64,000 nucleotides of DNA from Beggiatoa alba B18LD (GTDB lineage Bacteria; Pseudomonadota; Gammaproteobacteria; Beggiatoales; Beggiatoaceae), in assembly GCF_000245015.1 (NCBI RefSeq), contig NZ_JH600070.1, positions 1,227,284-1,291,283 of the forward strand, read 5' to 3'. Below are positions 19,603 through 30,158 of the stretch, piece after piece. Every line of letters begins with the position of its first letter. Position 1 is the first letter of the stretch. The position numbers and the translations under genes are program-made. The notes under the pieces are model-generated. The model saw only the letters and a program-made list of their open reading frames with translations, was not told the origin of the DNA and did not search any database.

Positions 19603-22309
19603 GGGGCATATCCAACGGGGTAAGCGGTAACGTGATACAAAACACCGCGCCATGGGGTTGGCGATTGTGCGCGGTAATCGTGCCATGATGTGCATTAATA
19701 ATAGCGCGACAGATACTTAAGCCTAAACCAATGCCACTTGTCGCAGATTCATTAAAGCCACGGGTAAATTTTTCGAATAAGGTTTCACTGTGTTCAGTGG
19801 GCAATCCTGTCCCATTGTCGGCTATTTCTATCTGCATTTGATGGTAATTTGCTTGGGCAGTGATGTCGATTTGTGCGGTTTCGGGGGTGTATTTCGCGGC
19901 ATTTTCTAGCAAGTTGATAAAAACACGCTCAATCAGTACAGCATCACAAGTTAGTAGTGGTAAATCAGATGGAAGACTGATACAAATGCGCCGTTTGTTG
20001 AGTAAAACCCGCACCGCCCGAATAGCACTACCGATAATTTCTTCTAATACTTGAGGTTCTCTTTGTAAAGTAATTCTGCCCGCTTCTATCCGCGCCATGT
20101 CGAGTAAATTATTAACCATATTCGTCATGCGCAAACTGGTTTGATGAATGGCAGCGACTAATTCTTGTTGGGTGTTTGTCAAATGTTCAGGGTGACGGGT
20201 GAGAGATTCTGCTAACCCCAATAAAGCCGTTAATGGCGTGCGTAAATCGTGTGAAAGGGCGGATAGTAAAGAATTGCGTAAGCGTTCAGATTCAATATGC
20301 ACGAGCATATCTTGAGCAACTTCAAGAAAATGTACACGTTCTAAAGCGATAGCAATCACGCTAGCACAGGTTTCTAATTGGCGTAATTGTTCGGGAATCA
20401 GCAACCAATGCGCTTGAGCGGGTTGAATGGCGAGAATGCCACGAATGCGCACGGGGGCACGCAGGGGTAAATAGCGGAAAGGATTAGCAGGAAGGGTATT
20501 CGTTGCAAAACCAGCCGTTTGATTGTGTTTAAATGCCCATTGAGCGATTCCAATATCTAAGCCCTGTATTTCAGTGGCTTCATTCGGCAAGATAAGTGTT
20601 TCATTGGGGTCGGGGAGTAATAACACGACTTGTCCGCCAAAGGTTTTTTTAAGAATAGCAAGACTGATGTCAATGATTTGCTCAGTTTTAAGTGCGCCTG
20701 ATAAATCGCGAGCGAGTTCGAAGAGAATATAAGCCCGTTTTTCGCGGTGGGCAGCAATACGGGCTTGAAAGCGTAAACCAGCCGTTAGTTCACTGATGAT
20801 AAGCCCAACTAAGAGCATAACGACAAAAGTAAGGAGAAATTGCACATCGCTCACCGCAAAAGAAAAGCGTGGCGATACAAGGAAAAAATCAAACGCGGCA
20901 ACATTGCATAGTGTGGCAATAATGGCGGGAATACGTCCTAATTTAGTTGCAACCAAGACAACCGCGAGTAAATGCAACATGACTAAATTAACGGCATCTA
21001 AATGAAAAAAGTTAAGTAAATTAACCGTGATAGCTGTCGTGAGTAATGAGATAAGTATCGCTAACAACACGGGTATTTTTTCTACCTTTACCTGTCTTGT
21101 TAGCGTTGCTGAAGCATGGACTGAATGCGGAGATTCTGGTACAGCGCGAATCGTTGTTGTTGCAAAACCAACATGTAATAAATCCAAATCGGGCGATAAC
21201 TGCGTGATTTGCGCGGACAAAGAAGGCTGCCAAAAGCGTTGCAATGTTTTAGGCAGGTGTCCCATTACAATGGTTGCTAAATTATGTTGATGGGCATATT
21301 CAACAATTTGTTGCGCCACGTTTTCGCTGGTTAAAATACTGGTTGTCGCGCCTAAGGCTTCAGCCAGTTTTAACGCAGTTAAAATGCGCTCACGTTTTAC
21401 GGTTGGCAATCGTTGTAAAACTGGCGTTTCTACATATAACACATGCCAGTTAATACTCATCTGTGTTGCCAAGCGGGCTGTACGGCGAATAACTTGTTCT
21501 GCAAGGGGTAAATTGTCGTTAATACAAGTTAAAATCGCGCCTTCTGTTTTCCAGACAGCATGAATTGCTTCATTTTGCTTGTAATGTTGTACATCTTTTT
21601 CAATACGGTCAGCCGTGCGACGCAATGCCAATTCACGCAAGGCGATTAAATTCCCTTTACGAAAAAAATGCTTCACAGCCCGCTGGGCTTGCTGTGGTAA
21701 ATAGACTTTGCCCGCTTGTAAGCGGTTTAATAACTCCTCAACAGGCACATCAACTAAAACAACCTCATCCGCTTGATAAAAAACCGTATCGGGTACAGTT
21801 TCTTGTACTTGAATCCCTGTAATTCCACTCACAACATCGTTAAGGCTTTCTAAATGTTGAACATTTAACGTCGTCCAGATATCAATCCCATTTGCCAGTA
21901 ATTCCTCAACATCCTGCCAGCGTTTCGGATGACGCGCCCCGCCAATATTAGTCGCTGCCAATTCATCCACCAAAAGTAAAGCGGGTTTACGGGCTAAGGC
22001 TTCATCTAAATCAAAAACGGCTATCTGTTTATTGTGATAACTGCATATTTTTCTGTCTAAAACAGGTAATTGCTGGACTAATGCCTCTGTTTCTCGCCGT
22101 CCATGTGTTTCAATCCAACCGACAAGCAATGCTCGCCCTGCCTGTTGTGCTTTGTGTGCGGCTTCTAACATCGCAAAAGTTTTACCGACCCCAGCCGATG
22201 AGCCAAAATAAATGCGAAGTTTACCACGTACATTTTTCTGTTCAGCCTGTTGAATTTGCGCGAGTAAAATATCAGGGTCAGGACGTTGTTCTATTGGCGT
22301 GGGTGACAT
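19577..22309 (-). CDS. kdpD: Potassium sensor histidine kinase KdpD
   Basis: A 910-residue membrane sensor kinase with the full KdpD architecture. The N-terminal KdpD/Walker domain (GSSAGVGKTF near residue 36, then LVDELAATN) is followed by a universal-stress-like domain and four transmembrane helices at about residues 400-500. Then come a GAF-like region and the HisKA motif LSHDLRTPLTALLG (near 670), and the HATPase_c has NLLENAAKYT, ADNGTG and GIGLGLSICRAI. It phosphorylates KdpE. About 100 bases separate it from kdpC; they carry a hairpin. Confidence 0.95.
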   Translation of the reverse strand: MSPTPIEQRPDPDILLAQIQQAEQKNVRGKLRIYFGSSAGVGKTFAMLEAAHKAQQAGRALLVGWIETHGRRETEALVQQLPVLDRKICSYHNKQIAVFDLDEALARKPALLLVDELAATNIGGARHPKRWQDVEELLANGIDIWTTLNVQHLESLNDVVSGITGIQVQETVPDTVFYQADEVVLVDVPVEELLNRLQAGKVYLPQQAQRAVKHFFRKGNLIALRELALRRTADRIEKDVQHYKQNEAIHAVWKTEGAILTCINDNLPLAEQVIRRTARLATQMSINWHVLYVETPVLQRLPTVKRERILTALKLAEALGATTSILTSENVAQQIVEYAHQHNLATIVMGHLPKTLQRFWQPSLSAQITQLSPDLDLLHVGFATTTIRAVPESPHSVHASATLTRQVKVEKIPVLLAILISLLTTAITVNLLNFFHLDAVNLVMLHLLAVVLVATKLGRIPAIIATLCNVAAFDFFLVSPRFSFAVSDVQFLLTFVVMLLVGLIISELTAGLRFQARIAAHREKRAYILFELARDLSGALKTEQIIDISLAILKKTFGGQVVLLLPDPNETLILPNEATEIQGLDIGIAQWAFKHNQTAGFATNTLPANPFRYLPLRAPVRIRGILAIQPAQAHWLLIPEQLRQLETCASVIAIALERVHFLEVAQDMLVHIESERLRNSLLSALSHDLRTPLTALLGLAESLTRHPEHLTNTQQELVAAIHQTSLRMTNMVNNLLDMARIEAGRITLQREPQVLEEIIGSAIRAVRVLLNKRRICISLPSDLPLLTCDAVLIERVFINLLENAAKYTPETAQIDITAQANYHQMQIEIADNGTGLPTEHSETLFEKFTRGFNESATSGIGLGLSICRAIINAHHGTITAHNRQPHGAVFCITLPLTPLDMPHEPDDFID

Positions 22310-22357
22310 GGGAATAACTGCCTGTTAAATCAGGGGTAGTGCTAAAGTTATGTTAGA

Positions 22358-22384
22358 CTTGCCAGTCCTCGAAGAACTGGCAAG
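22358..22384. repeat. Hairpin between kdpC and kdpD
   Basis: Arms CTTGCCAGT and ACTGGCAAG around CCTCGAAGA. The sequence resembles the GGACTGGCAGTCC core of element B and may be a remnant. It lies within the operon and could modulate kdpDE expression relative to kdpFABC. Confidence 0.5.
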
Positions 22385-22407
22385 CCTTTGGATGCTCATT
22401 AAAAAAA

Positions 22408-23004
22408 CTATTGAATTAGCTGCTTTTTCTCTGCATCTAACGCTAAATTTAACGCTAAAACATTAATTTGCGCTTCACCCAAAATTCCCAAAAAGGGTAA
22501 CTCTGTATAACGTTCAATCAGGGCTTGTACTTGTTCAACAGGTAATTGACGGGCTTTAGCGACTCGTGACAGTTGATATTGCGCGGCGGCAAGGCTGATA
22601 TGCGGGTCTAAACCACTCGCGGACGCGGTGACTAAATCGATAGGTATCGGCATTGTATTATTTGGGTCAACCGCTTTTAAGGCTGCAATGCGAGCTTTTA
22701 CCGCTTCTACTAAGGCAGGATTGCTCGGTGCGAAATTAGAGGCAGCGGAGGCACTGGCGTTATAAGGCGTGGGGAAAGTGGCAGAAGGGCGACCCCAAAA
22801 ATAATCTGCTCGATGAAAGGCTTGCCCAATCAATGTCGAGCCTATGGGCTGCTTGTCACGATACAGTAAACTGCCTGTCACTGATGCAGGAAACCATTGC
22901 GTGCCTAACCCTGTCAGGCTAATAGGATAAATTAAGCCTGTTATTATTGTAAAAACAAAGAGTAAAACAAGTGCGGGACGAATAACAGTTTGCATTTTTT
23001 TCAC
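22408..23004 (-). CDS. kdpC: Potassium-transporting ATPase subunit KdpC
   Basis: A 198-residue single-span subunit of the Kdp complex. The N-terminal transmembrane helix is followed by GLIYPISLTGLGTQWFP, and typical motifs include GSTLIGQAF, YFWGRPSAT and SASGLDPHIS. The start lies four bases after the kdpB stop. KdpC stabilises nucleotide binding by KdpB. Confidence 0.95.
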   Translation of the reverse strand: MKKMQTVIRPALVLLFVFTIITGLIYPISLTGLGTQWFPASVTGSLLYRDKQPIGSTLIGQAFHRADYFWGRPSATFPTPYNASASAASNFAPSNPALVEAVKARIAALKAVDPNNTMPIPIDLVTASASGLDPHISLAAAQYQLSRVAKARQLPVEQVQALIERYTELPFLGILGEAQINVLALNLALDAEKKQLIQ

Positions 23005-23008
23005 CTAT

Positions 23009-25087
23009 TTAACCTTGTACCGTAAAAAACGCGGCTAACAACATATCAATCAACTTAATCCCTACAAACGGTGTCATAATTCCGCCTAAACCGTATAGTA
23101 AAAGATGCCGTTGTAATAACGCGCCCGCATTTAAAGCGCGGTAATGAATGCCACGTAAGGCTAAGGGAATCAAGGTAATAATAATCAGCGCGTTAAAAAT
23201 AACTGCTGCTAAAATGGCATGTTCAGGACTGCTTAACCGCATCACATTTAAATACATTAAATTGGGATAAGTGCTTGCAAACGCAGCGGGAATAATTGCG
23301 AAATATTTGGCAACATCGTTGGCAATGGAAAAAGTGGTTAAAGCCCCGCGAGTCATTAGCATTTGCTTACCAATTTCAACAATTTCAATCAATTTAGTAG
23401 GATTTGAATCTAAATCGACCATATTGCCCGCTTCTTTCGCTGCTTGAGTGCCTGTATTCATCACGACGGCAACATCCGCTTGCGCGAGTGCAGGCGCGTC
23501 GTTTGTGCCATCGCCTGTCATTGCTACTAAATGCCCTGCTTGTTGATACTGACGAATTAATTTTAATTTGGTTTCGGGGGTTGCCTCTGCCAGAAAATCA
23601 TCAACACCCGCTTCAGCCGCAATAGCTGCCGCTGTTAAACGATTATCCCCTGTAATCATTACTGTTTTAATGCCCATTTGCCGTAATGCCGCAAAACGTT
23701 CTTTAATCCCGCCTTTCACCACATCTTTCAGCTCGACTACGCCTAACACTTGTTGATTATCCGCGACAACTAACGGTGTACTTCCTCGTTTTGCCACAAT
23801 TTCAATTTGCAAACGGACATCATTAGGCAAAGTCTCAACACTCATGCCTAACCATTGCGCAATCGCCTCGCCCGCCCCTTTGCGTATCATCCGCGTATCA
23901 GTTCCCTGCGCTAAATCAACGCCACTCATCCGCGTTTGTGCCGTAAAGGGAATAAAAGTCGCTTGTAAAGCATGTATCTCTCTTTGACGCAAATTAAAAC
24001 GTTGCTTGGCTAAAATCACAATGCTACGCCCTTCGGGGGTTTCATCGGCTAAAGAAGCCAGTTGGGCAGCATCGGCTAATTGTTGTTCAGTCACATTTTT
24101 TGCGGGAATAAATGTCGTTGCTTGACGATTGCCTAACGTAATCGTGCCTGTTTTATCCAATAGCAAAACATCTACATCACCCGCTGCTTCCACCGCTCGC
24201 CCTGAGTTTGCAATAACATTAGCTTGCATCATCCGACTCATGCCCGCGACACCAATAGCCGATAGTAAACCGCCTATTGTGGTTGGAATGAGACAAATTA
24301 ATAAAGCAATTAAAATTGATAATTCAACAATTTGCCCAGATTGATTTGCAGTAACGCTAAAGGCTGAAAAGGGTAACAAGCTGACTGTCACGCCTAAAAA
24401 AACCAAGGTCAAGGCAATTAATAAAATCGTCAACGCGATTTCATTCGGGGTTTTTTGCCGTTTTGCCCCTTCTACCATGGCAATCATGCGATCTAAAAAA
24501 GCTTCGCCCGCATTCACCGCGACACGAATCACTAACCAATCAGATAAAACCCGCGTGCCTCCCGTAACCGCAGAAAAATCTCCACCCGCTTCACGAATAA
24601 CAGGCGCGGATTCTCCTGTAATTGCCGACTCATCAACCGAGGCAACACCCTCAATCGCTTCTCCATCCACAGGGATAATATCCCCAGATTCAACAAGAAC
24701 CACGTCGCCTTTTTGCAACATCTGCCCTTGTACAACAGTCCATTGATGATGTTGCGCAGGATTTGCCAATTTTTTCGCCATTACGGTCTGCTTTAATCCC
24801 CGCAATGCGACGGCTTGCACCTTACTTCTTCCTTCGGCTAAGGCTTCGGCAAAATTGGCAAATAACAAGGTAAACCATAACCAAACAGCGATAGACCCAA
24901 TAAATCCGCTATTACTCGCATTGCTCAAGAAAGCCTGTAACCACAACACACTAATCAAGCAACAACACACATATAAAACAAACATCACAGGATTACGAAT
25001 TTGCACTCGAGGCGATAACTTTTGTACGCTATCCCAGAAAGCCGTGTGTAATAATGCCCATGACGAATAATTCACAAAATGACTCAT
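23009..25087 (-). CDS. kdpB: Potassium-transporting P-type ATPase subunit KdpB
   Basis: A 692-residue P-type ATPase. The phosphorylation motif [12 protein letters not shown] is near residue 310, the actuator motif is AITGESAPV, and the P-domain hinge is [17 protein letters not shown]. It drives ATP-dependent potassium uptake through KdpA. The start is about 10 bases from the kdpA stop, on the minus strand within kdpFABC. Confidence 0.97.
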   Translation of the reverse strand: MSHFVNYSSWALLHTAFWDSVQKLSPRVQIRNPVMFVLYVCCCLISVLWLQAFLSNASNSGFIGSIAVWLWFTLLFANFAEALAEGRSKVQAVALRGLKQTVMAKKLANPAQHHQWTVVQGQMLQKGDVVLVESGDIIPVDGEAIEGVASVDESAITGESAPVIREAGGDFSAVTGGTRVLSDWLVIRVAVNAGEAFLDRMIAMVEGAKRQKTPNEIALTILLIALTLVFLGVTVSLLPFSAFSVTANQSGQIVELSILIALLICLIPTTIGGLLSAIGVAGMSRMMQANVIANSGRAVEAAGDVDVLLLDKTGTITLGNRQATTFIPAKNVTEQQLADAAQLASLADETPEGRSIVILAKQRFNLRQREIHALQATFIPFTAQTRMSGVDLAQGTDTRMIRKGAGEAIAQWLGMSVETLPNDVRLQIEIVAKRGSTPLVVADNQQVLGVVELKDVVKGGIKERFAALRQMGIKTVMITGDNRLTAAAIAAEAGVDDFLAEATPETKLKLIRQYQQAGHLVAMTGDGTNDAPALAQADVAVVMNTGTQAAKEAGNMVDLDSNPTKLIEIVEIGKQMLMTRGALTTFSIANDVAKYFAIIPAAFASTYPNLMYLNVMRLSSPEHAILAAVIFNALIIITLIPLALRGIHYRALNAGALLQRHLLLYGLGGIMTPFVGIKLIDMLLAAFFTVQG

Positions 25088-25097
25088 GGTTTTGCTC

Positions 25098-26843
25098 CTA
25101 ATGGTTGATAACGGTCGAAAAAATTTGTAAATGTTCCGCCACAGGCCCTAAAACCAAAACGGGTAAATAAGTCAATGCACCCACTAACAACACCGTTGCC
25201 ATTAACAACACTACAAATAATCCGCCCTGTGTGGGTAGCGTGCCACTCGTTACAGGCAATTTCTTTTTCAACCCCAAAGAACCCGCTATTGCTAACACCG
25301 CCACAATAATTGCAAAGCGTCCAAACCACATAGCAACCCCAAGTAAAACATTATAAAACACTGTATTACTACTAAATCCCGCAAACGCACTGCCATTATT
25401 ATTCGCCGCCGACGTAAAGGCATATAACACTTGTGAAAAACCATGTGCACTGGGGTTGGAAATCCCCGCTTGTCCAACGGGCAACGAAACCGCTAATGCA
25501 GTCCCGCCTAAGACTAAAAATGGTGTGATAAGTAGAATCAACGCAACCATTTTCATCTCGAACCGCTCGATTTTTTTCCCTAAATATTCAGGCGTGCGCC
25601 CAACCATTAAGCCCGCTAAAAACACGGCTAATACAGCAAAAATCAACATGCCATATAAACCAGAACCAACCCCGCCGAAAACAATTTCCCCCAATTGCAT
25701 TAAGAATAAGGTGACAAATCCCCCTAATGGCATGAATGAGTCATGCATCGAGTTGACCGCACCGCAAGAAGCGGCAGTCGTGATGCTGGCAAACAAAGCA
25801 GAGGCTTGAATACCGAAACGGGTTTCTTTTCCCTCCAGATTACCGCCCGCTTGCAACACACTCGCCGCTTGGTCAATGTTTAAACCCGCGAATAAAGGAT
25901 TCGCACTTTGTTCAGCAGTCATCAATCCAAGGGCTAATGGGCTAAAAATTAAACACATCACGATTAAAATAACCCAGCCTTGCCGTCTCTCTTGCACCAA
26001 CTGCCCAAAACTAAAACATAACGCTGTAGGGATTAAAAAAATCGCTAACATCTGCAACCAATTTGTTAAAGCTGTCGGATTTTCAAAAGGATGAGCAGAG
26101 TTCACATTAAAAAAACCACCGCCATTCGTTCCCAACATCTTAATAGCCTCTTGCGAAGCAACTGCGCCCATTGCCAGAACTTGGGTACTTTGCCCCATTG
26201 CCTCAGGGTCTAAAACATTAACCGTTTGATAAGCTAAAAAATTTTGAATCACGCCTTGTTGCATTAACAGCAAACTAAATCCAAACGATAACGGCAGTAA
26301 TAAAAACAAGGTTAAGCGCGTGATATCCACCCAAAAATTGCCCAATTGCGCAGTACAATGCCCTGCTAATCCACGCATGAGCGCAAACGCCACGGCAATG
26401 CCTGTTGCCGCAGAGAGAAAATTTTGCACAGTCAAGCCGAGCATCTGCACAAAGTAGCTCATCGTGCTTTCACCCGCATACGCCTGCCAATTTGTATTTG
26501 TTGCAAAACTAACGGCTGTATTAAAAGCAGAATCGGGCGTTATCGCCCCAAATGCTTGCGGATTTAAAGGTAAATCGGCTTGTATGCGTTGCAAAACATA
26601 CAACACCAATACCCCTAATATATTGAAAACTAAAACAGCTAAGGCATAAGTTTGCCAAGACATACTTTGAGATGTATTAATCCCTGCTATGCGGTATAAA
26701 CCTTGTTCAAACCATTGCAAGGGCTTAAAAATAGGGTGAAATTGTCCATTTGCTAACGCTGTCAGCCAATGACTTAACAGCCATGCTAAAGGCAATAAAC
26801 AGAGAAAATACAAGCCTAATAAAAAGATATTGGCGGAAAACAT
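25098..26843 (-). CDS. kdpA: Potassium-transporting ATPase channel subunit KdpA
   Basis: A 581-residue polytopic membrane protein of the SKT superfamily forming the selectivity filter. Filter-type segments are visible, including [34 protein letters not shown] and [13 protein letters not shown]. The GGAGG ribosome-binding site lies inside kdpF, and its ATG directly follows the kdpF stop. Length matches the family (about 557-580). Confidence 0.97.
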   Translation of the reverse strand: MFSANIFLLGLYFLCLLPLAWLLSHWLTALANGQFHPIFKPLQWFEQGLYRIAGINTSQSMSWQTYALAVLVFNILGVLVLYVLQRIQADLPLNPQAFGAITPDSAFNTAVSFATNTNWQAYAGESTMSYFVQMLGLTVQNFLSAATGIAVAFALMRGLAGHCTAQLGNFWVDITRLTLFLLLPLSFGFSLLLMQQGVIQNFLAYQTVNVLDPEAMGQSTQVLAMGAVASQEAIKMLGTNGGGFFNVNSAHPFENPTALTNWLQMLAIFLIPTALCFSFGQLVQERRQGWVILIVMCLIFSPLALGLMTAEQSANPLFAGLNIDQAASVLQAGGNLEGKETRFGIQASALFASITTAASCGAVNSMHDSFMPLGGFVTLFLMQLGEIVFGGVGSGLYGMLIFAVLAVFLAGLMVGRTPEYLGKKIERFEMKMVALILLITPFLVLGGTALAVSLPVGQAGISNPSAHGFSQVLYAFTSAANNNGSAFAGFSSNTVFYNVLLGVAMWFGRFAIIVAVLAIAGSLGLKKKLPVTSGTLPTQGGLFVVLLMATVLLVGALTYLPVLVLGPVAEHLQIFSTVINH

Positions 26844-26933
26844 TTAAAAATCCTCCGCATTAAATAAAGCGATAAGTAAATAAATACCTAATCCAATTGC
26901 ACAAACGGCACTGAGTAAATAAAGCCCACTCAT
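26844..26933 (-). CDS. kdpF: Small Kdp subunit KdpF
   Basis: A 29-residue single transmembrane peptide (MSGLYLLSAVCAIGLGIYL then LIALFNAEDF), the normal size and position for KdpF. The ATG at 26933 is preceded by a purine-rich AGGGGGTGG. A longer in-frame extension upstream is open but not KdpF-like and is rejected. KdpF stabilises the KdpABC complex. First gene of the operon. Confidence 0.85.
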   Translation of the reverse strand: MSGLYLLSAVCAIGLGIYLLIALFNAEDF

Positions 26934-26974
26934 ACCCCACCCCCTAAGCGTTGGCAGAGATAAATCAATCCATG

Positions 26975-26988
26975 TGTACTTAAGTACA
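26975..26988. promoter_or_regulatory. Palindrome upstream of kdpF
   Basis: The perfect 14-base palindrome TGTACTTAAGTACA lies about 42 bases upstream of the kdpF start and is flanked by CATG on both sides. Its position suits an operator in the kdp leader or promoter. It does not resemble the T-rich KdpE site known from E. coli, so the regulator is unknown. Confidence 0.35.
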
Positions 26989-27135
26989 ACATGCTGATTA
27001 AAAATAAAAAAATAATATCCATAACGCGCTCCATATCTTGCTTGGTTACATTGCAAGTACAGAAAAAGCGTAACAAGTGGGATATAAAAAGAGTGCTAAA
27101 AAAGCGGGGAGAGGTGTTAAAAAAGTATTAAAAAT

Positions 27136-27314
27136 ACCTGAGTTCGGCGAGTTTCTTTTAAAAAGACAACAGCTTGTCTGGTGAATTCCGATGAAAAACA
27201 AGAGAGTAATCTCTGCCAGTCCTCCAAACCGATTCGCGTGTTCCGACAGACCTGCTAGGTTTTCAAAACCTAGCAGGTCTCTGTTTTATTTTATAAAACT
27301 CGCCGAACTCAAGT
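27136..27314 (-). mobile_element. Element A copy 5 with direct flanking repeats
   Basis: Left terminus ACCTGAGTTCGGCGAG and right terminus CTCGCCGAACTCAAGT with the ACCTGCTAGG hairpin next to the right end. The inner inverted arms have been replaced by unrelated sequence (around 27180-27245). The element is bracketed by TAAAAAT on both sides, a likely target duplication. Confidence 0.8.
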
Positions 27315-27352
27315 TAAAAATGGAAGATGCCTAAATCAAATAAAAACGGATA

Positions 27353-27406
27353 TATAGTAAACGTACCACAAAGTGATTTAAATTTAGGACTGGCAGTCCT
27401 AAATTT
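27353..27406. repeat. Element B half-copy 2
   Basis: Begins TATAGTAAACGTACCACAAA and continues into a perfect palindrome centred on AAATTTAGGACTGGCAGTCC. The right half is missing; sequence passes directly into the next repeat. Confidence 0.65.
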
Positions 27407-27407
27407 A

Positions 27408-27611
27408 ACGCGAGTACGGCGAGATTCTTTTAAAAAGACAAGAGCTTGAGTGTTGTAGGGTGGAATAGCGTAGCGTATTCCACCTTGAAATTCTGCAAAA
27501 ACTGAGCAAAAAAAGATTATAAATCGTAGGGTGGAATACGCTTTGCTATTCCACCCTACATTTTTTAGTTGAAAAATTCTAAAAGGTTTTCGCCACTCGC
27601 CGAACTCGCGT
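27408..27611. mobile_element. Element A-like copy 6 carrying a different interior
   Basis: Ends ACGCGAGTACGGCGAG and CTCGCCGAACTCGCGT match the element A termini, but the interior differs. It holds two copies of a GTAGGGTGGAATA repeat: 27455-27486, imperfect, and 27526-27559, with perfect 13-base arms around an 8-base loop. A CTGGCAGTCC hairpin near 27632-27652 follows. With copies 5 and B-2 this fills the 27057-27687 gap; I see no gene there. Confidence 0.65.
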
Positions 27612-27687
27612 TATAAATAAAAAAACTGGCAGTCCTTCAAGGGCTACCAGTTCAATTTTAAAACAGCTCTTTTTCGCCAAACTCGGA

Positions 27688-29346
27688 TTAATCACGTCGC
27701 AATGGATGCGTCAATAACGCCCCGCGCCCATTGGCTAAAATTTCCTCATCTGAAACCTTAATATGTTCCATTGCAACCGTATGATAACGACTAAAATAGT
27801 CTTTTAACTCTGTTTCAATAGAACGGTCATACTCAGGACGGATAACATGTGTACCCCCTTGTACTAACTTCACGACCTTGCCTTGTTTAACAACTAACTC
27901 ACCATTTTTAAAGACAAAATCAGGCTTTTCGAACATCTTTTCTTTATCAACCTGTTCCGTATAAACCGTAATATCCGCTATAGCTCCCGCTCCCACATGT
28001 CCACGGTTATGTAAACCTAAGACTTTAGCCGCGCCCGCACGGGTCATAATAGCAATCTCATACAAACTATATTCACGGGTGATACTGCCTAAGGTACTCA
28101 TTGCTGCAGCCGTTGGATTAATCGTGGCTAACATATCATTGCGAAAACTTTTATCCATCAATAGCTTAATTAAATGCGGGTAACTGGTAAACGGTGCGCC
28201 GTTTGGATGGTCAGTGGTTAAAAAAATGCGCCAAGGGTCATCGACTAATAAAAAGGTTTCCAACCCAATAGCCCACTGCAACGCATTCACAAAATTCTTA
28301 TCCCGATAACGGAATGGCACAACCCCACAGCCCGCATCACATTCAATATCCATCACTACCCACTTTTTCGGATGCGCATGATGATGATTATGATACTGCA
28401 TCATCGTATCACCTGATGCAGTGACCGTTTGCCCAAACATAATCTGCCCAACATCCGCCGTGATGTTATGATGCTGATTAATCGCCTCTGCAATCCGCGC
28501 CGCACCCGAAGAAAAACGATGGTCGCCCTCAGTCCCATAACTATGGAATTGAATATGCGTCAAATGAATCGGTAAGCCTTCCATTCCGCGTATCGTATCC
28601 AGCGTGGTCTCCACATTACCAGGCACGCCCAAATTACTACCATGCACATGCAATGGATGCGGAACGCCCAACTGTTGCACCGCTGTTGCCAAACTATGCA
28701 ACACTTGACGCGGCGTAACAGGATAATAACAATTCTGCTCATCCAGCTCTAAACGACGCTGATTAAACTTAAAGGCACTAATCCCGCCCGCATTCACCAC
28801 CTTAATACCAATACACTGGCTCGCCTCTAAAATCCACGCCACATAATCATTAATCTTACGCTGGTCAGCCCCACGAGAAAGTAAACGCAAGAAATAATCA
28901 TCATTACCCAACATCGCATAACCGCCCTTATCAATCATCGGCGTATCCAACATTTCTAAATGCGCTTGGCGAGCATTAACGGGCAATAATGCAGGTTCAA
29001 AAACAGCGGTATAACCCATTTCCGCATAACTAATACCTGTCTGGCGTGTCGTCGGTGCAAGCATCTGATGCCACTCACCTTCCAACTGAAAACTTTCCTT
29101 TAAATAATCACGCGACTCAGGCAAAAGTTGGCGGGCAATATTCACTTTTCCCCCGCCAATATGACTATGAATATCAATAGCCCCAGCCATCACAACCTTA
29201 TGTTGCATATCATAATGCTGGTCAATTTTTACATCAGTGGCAGGTTTAGCAATAATGCGCCCATCCTGAATATAAATATCTTCAACAACCCCATTTTTTT
29301 GATGGACAGGGTCATACACTTTACAATTGCTAAGTTTTGTAAGCAT
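27688..29346 (-). CDS. fhcA: Formylmethanofuran dehydrogenase subunit A-like protein (FhcA)
   Basis: A 552-residue amidohydrolase-fold protein. In methylotrophic bacteria FhcA is the subunit of the formyltransferase/hydrolase complex that hydrolyses the formyl carrier to formate; in methanogens it is FwdA/FmdA. Metal-binding residues are seen in DIHSHIGGGKVN (H60, H62), HVHGSNLG, LTHIQFHSYG and TTDHPNGAPF. A lysine stands in GIKVVNAGG. Similarity runs the full length, including DVGQIMFGQT and ALQWAIGLETFLLV. No fhcB, fhcC or fhcD lies beside it in the window, so it is detached from its usual partners. Repeats surround it on the 3' side. Assignment is confident; its partners must be elsewhere. 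Confidence 0.88.
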   Translation of the reverse strand: MLTKLSNCKVYDPVHQKNGVVEDIYIQDGRIIAKPATDVKIDQHYDMQHKVVMAGAIDIHSHIGGGKVNIARQLLPESRDYLKESFQLEGEWHQMLAPTTRQTGISYAEMGYTAVFEPALLPVNARQAHLEMLDTPMIDKGGYAMLGNDDYFLRLLSRGADQRKINDYVAWILEASQCIGIKVVNAGGISAFKFNQRRLELDEQNCYYPVTPRQVLHSLATAVQQLGVPHPLHVHGSNLGVPGNVETTLDTIRGMEGLPIHLTHIQFHSYGTEGDHRFSSGAARIAEAINQHHNITADVGQIMFGQTVTASGDTMMQYHNHHHAHPKKWVVMDIECDAGCGVVPFRYRDKNFVNALQWAIGLETFLLVDDPWRIFLTTDHPNGAPFTSYPHLIKLLMDKSFRNDMLATINPTAAAMSTLGSITREYSLYEIAIMTRAGAAKVLGLHNRGHVGAGAIADITVYTEQVDKEKMFEKPDFVFKNGELVVKQGKVVKLVQGGTHVIRPEYDRSIETELKDYFSRYHTVAMEHIKVSDEEILANGRGALLTHPLRRD

Positions 29347-29558
29347 CGTTATTTTTATCGCCTTTGGTGGGTAAAATAGACAAGAGATAGCATGGTTTAA
29401 AACATCCCAAACCCACTACCATTATTTTTATATTCGATGACTAATAGTATTGTCTTTTTTATGACACGCAAGCGAAAAATTAATTTTTCTTATTCATGCT
29501 TTATTGATAAAGACTTACATCATACTGAATATAGCGACTTTATAATTAAGGAGAAAAT

Positions 29559-30116
29559 ATGAGTAACGACACAGTTTTAGCCCTTATGCGAGAAAAATTA
29601 GAAGCCTTAGAACGTGCCACTGTTTTAGAAAACGACCCCGCCCGTTTATTCAGCTTAAAACACCAAATTCAAGAACTAAAAGCCCAAATTGCAACAAGAC
29701 AATCTCCCAATAACACAACGACTACAACAGGCGATAACCGCTCAATCAATGCGCAAAATTCACAGATTGGCATTGCAGTGACAGGCGATAACGTAACCGT
29801 GAATTATCATAGTCCATCAGAAAAGAATACAAATTCACCCGCTTCAAGCAATTTATCAACGGCTAAAAACCCAACAACTTTACGTAAAACACTTTATGAC
29901 GTACTTCAACAATATTTCTCAGTAGAAGAAGTACAGAAAATTAAATTTTCCCTTGCTATCAACTTAGATAAACATTACGACTCAACAACAATGCTCATCA
30001 TGGCATTAATTGAATATTGCGAACGTCATCAAAAAATTGATGCGTTAATTTATGAAATTGTGCAGGAAAGACCCGATTTAAGAGGACAATTTTCGGTAGA
30101 GCTAAAGAAGCAGTGA
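29559..30116 (+). CDS. Effector-associated (death-like) domain adaptor protein
   Basis: A 185-residue protein with three parts. The first is an N-terminal coiled coil (residues 8-45, LREKLEALERA-type heptads). The second is a Thr/Asn-rich linker with two GDN-x beta-type motifs (TGDNRSINAQN and TGDNVTVNY, about 57-83), which in related proteins forms short beta repeats. The third, a C-terminal all-helical domain at about 108-175 (LYDVLQQYFSVEEVQKI, MALIEYCERHQKIDALI, ERPDLR), resembles bacterial effector-associated domains. Those helical adhesion domains link sensors to effectors in NTPase-based conflict systems. No enzymatic domain is present, so it looks like an adaptor or orphan. It has a strong AAGGAG site. 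It is followed by a dead IS1 element, suggesting that a larger module was disrupted here. Confidence 0.6.
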   Translation: MSNDTVLALMREKLEALERATVLENDPARLFSLKHQIQELKAQIATRQSPNNTTTTTGDNRSINAQNSQIGIAVTGDNVTVNYHSPSEKNTNSPASSNLSTAKNPTTLRKTLYDVLQQYFSVEEVQKIKFSLAINLDKHYDSTTMLIMALIEYCERHQKIDALIYEIVQERPDLRGQFSVELKKQ

Positions 30117-30158
30117 TATTAAAATAGTGAAACTGAAGAAATATAAAGAGCTCCTAAA

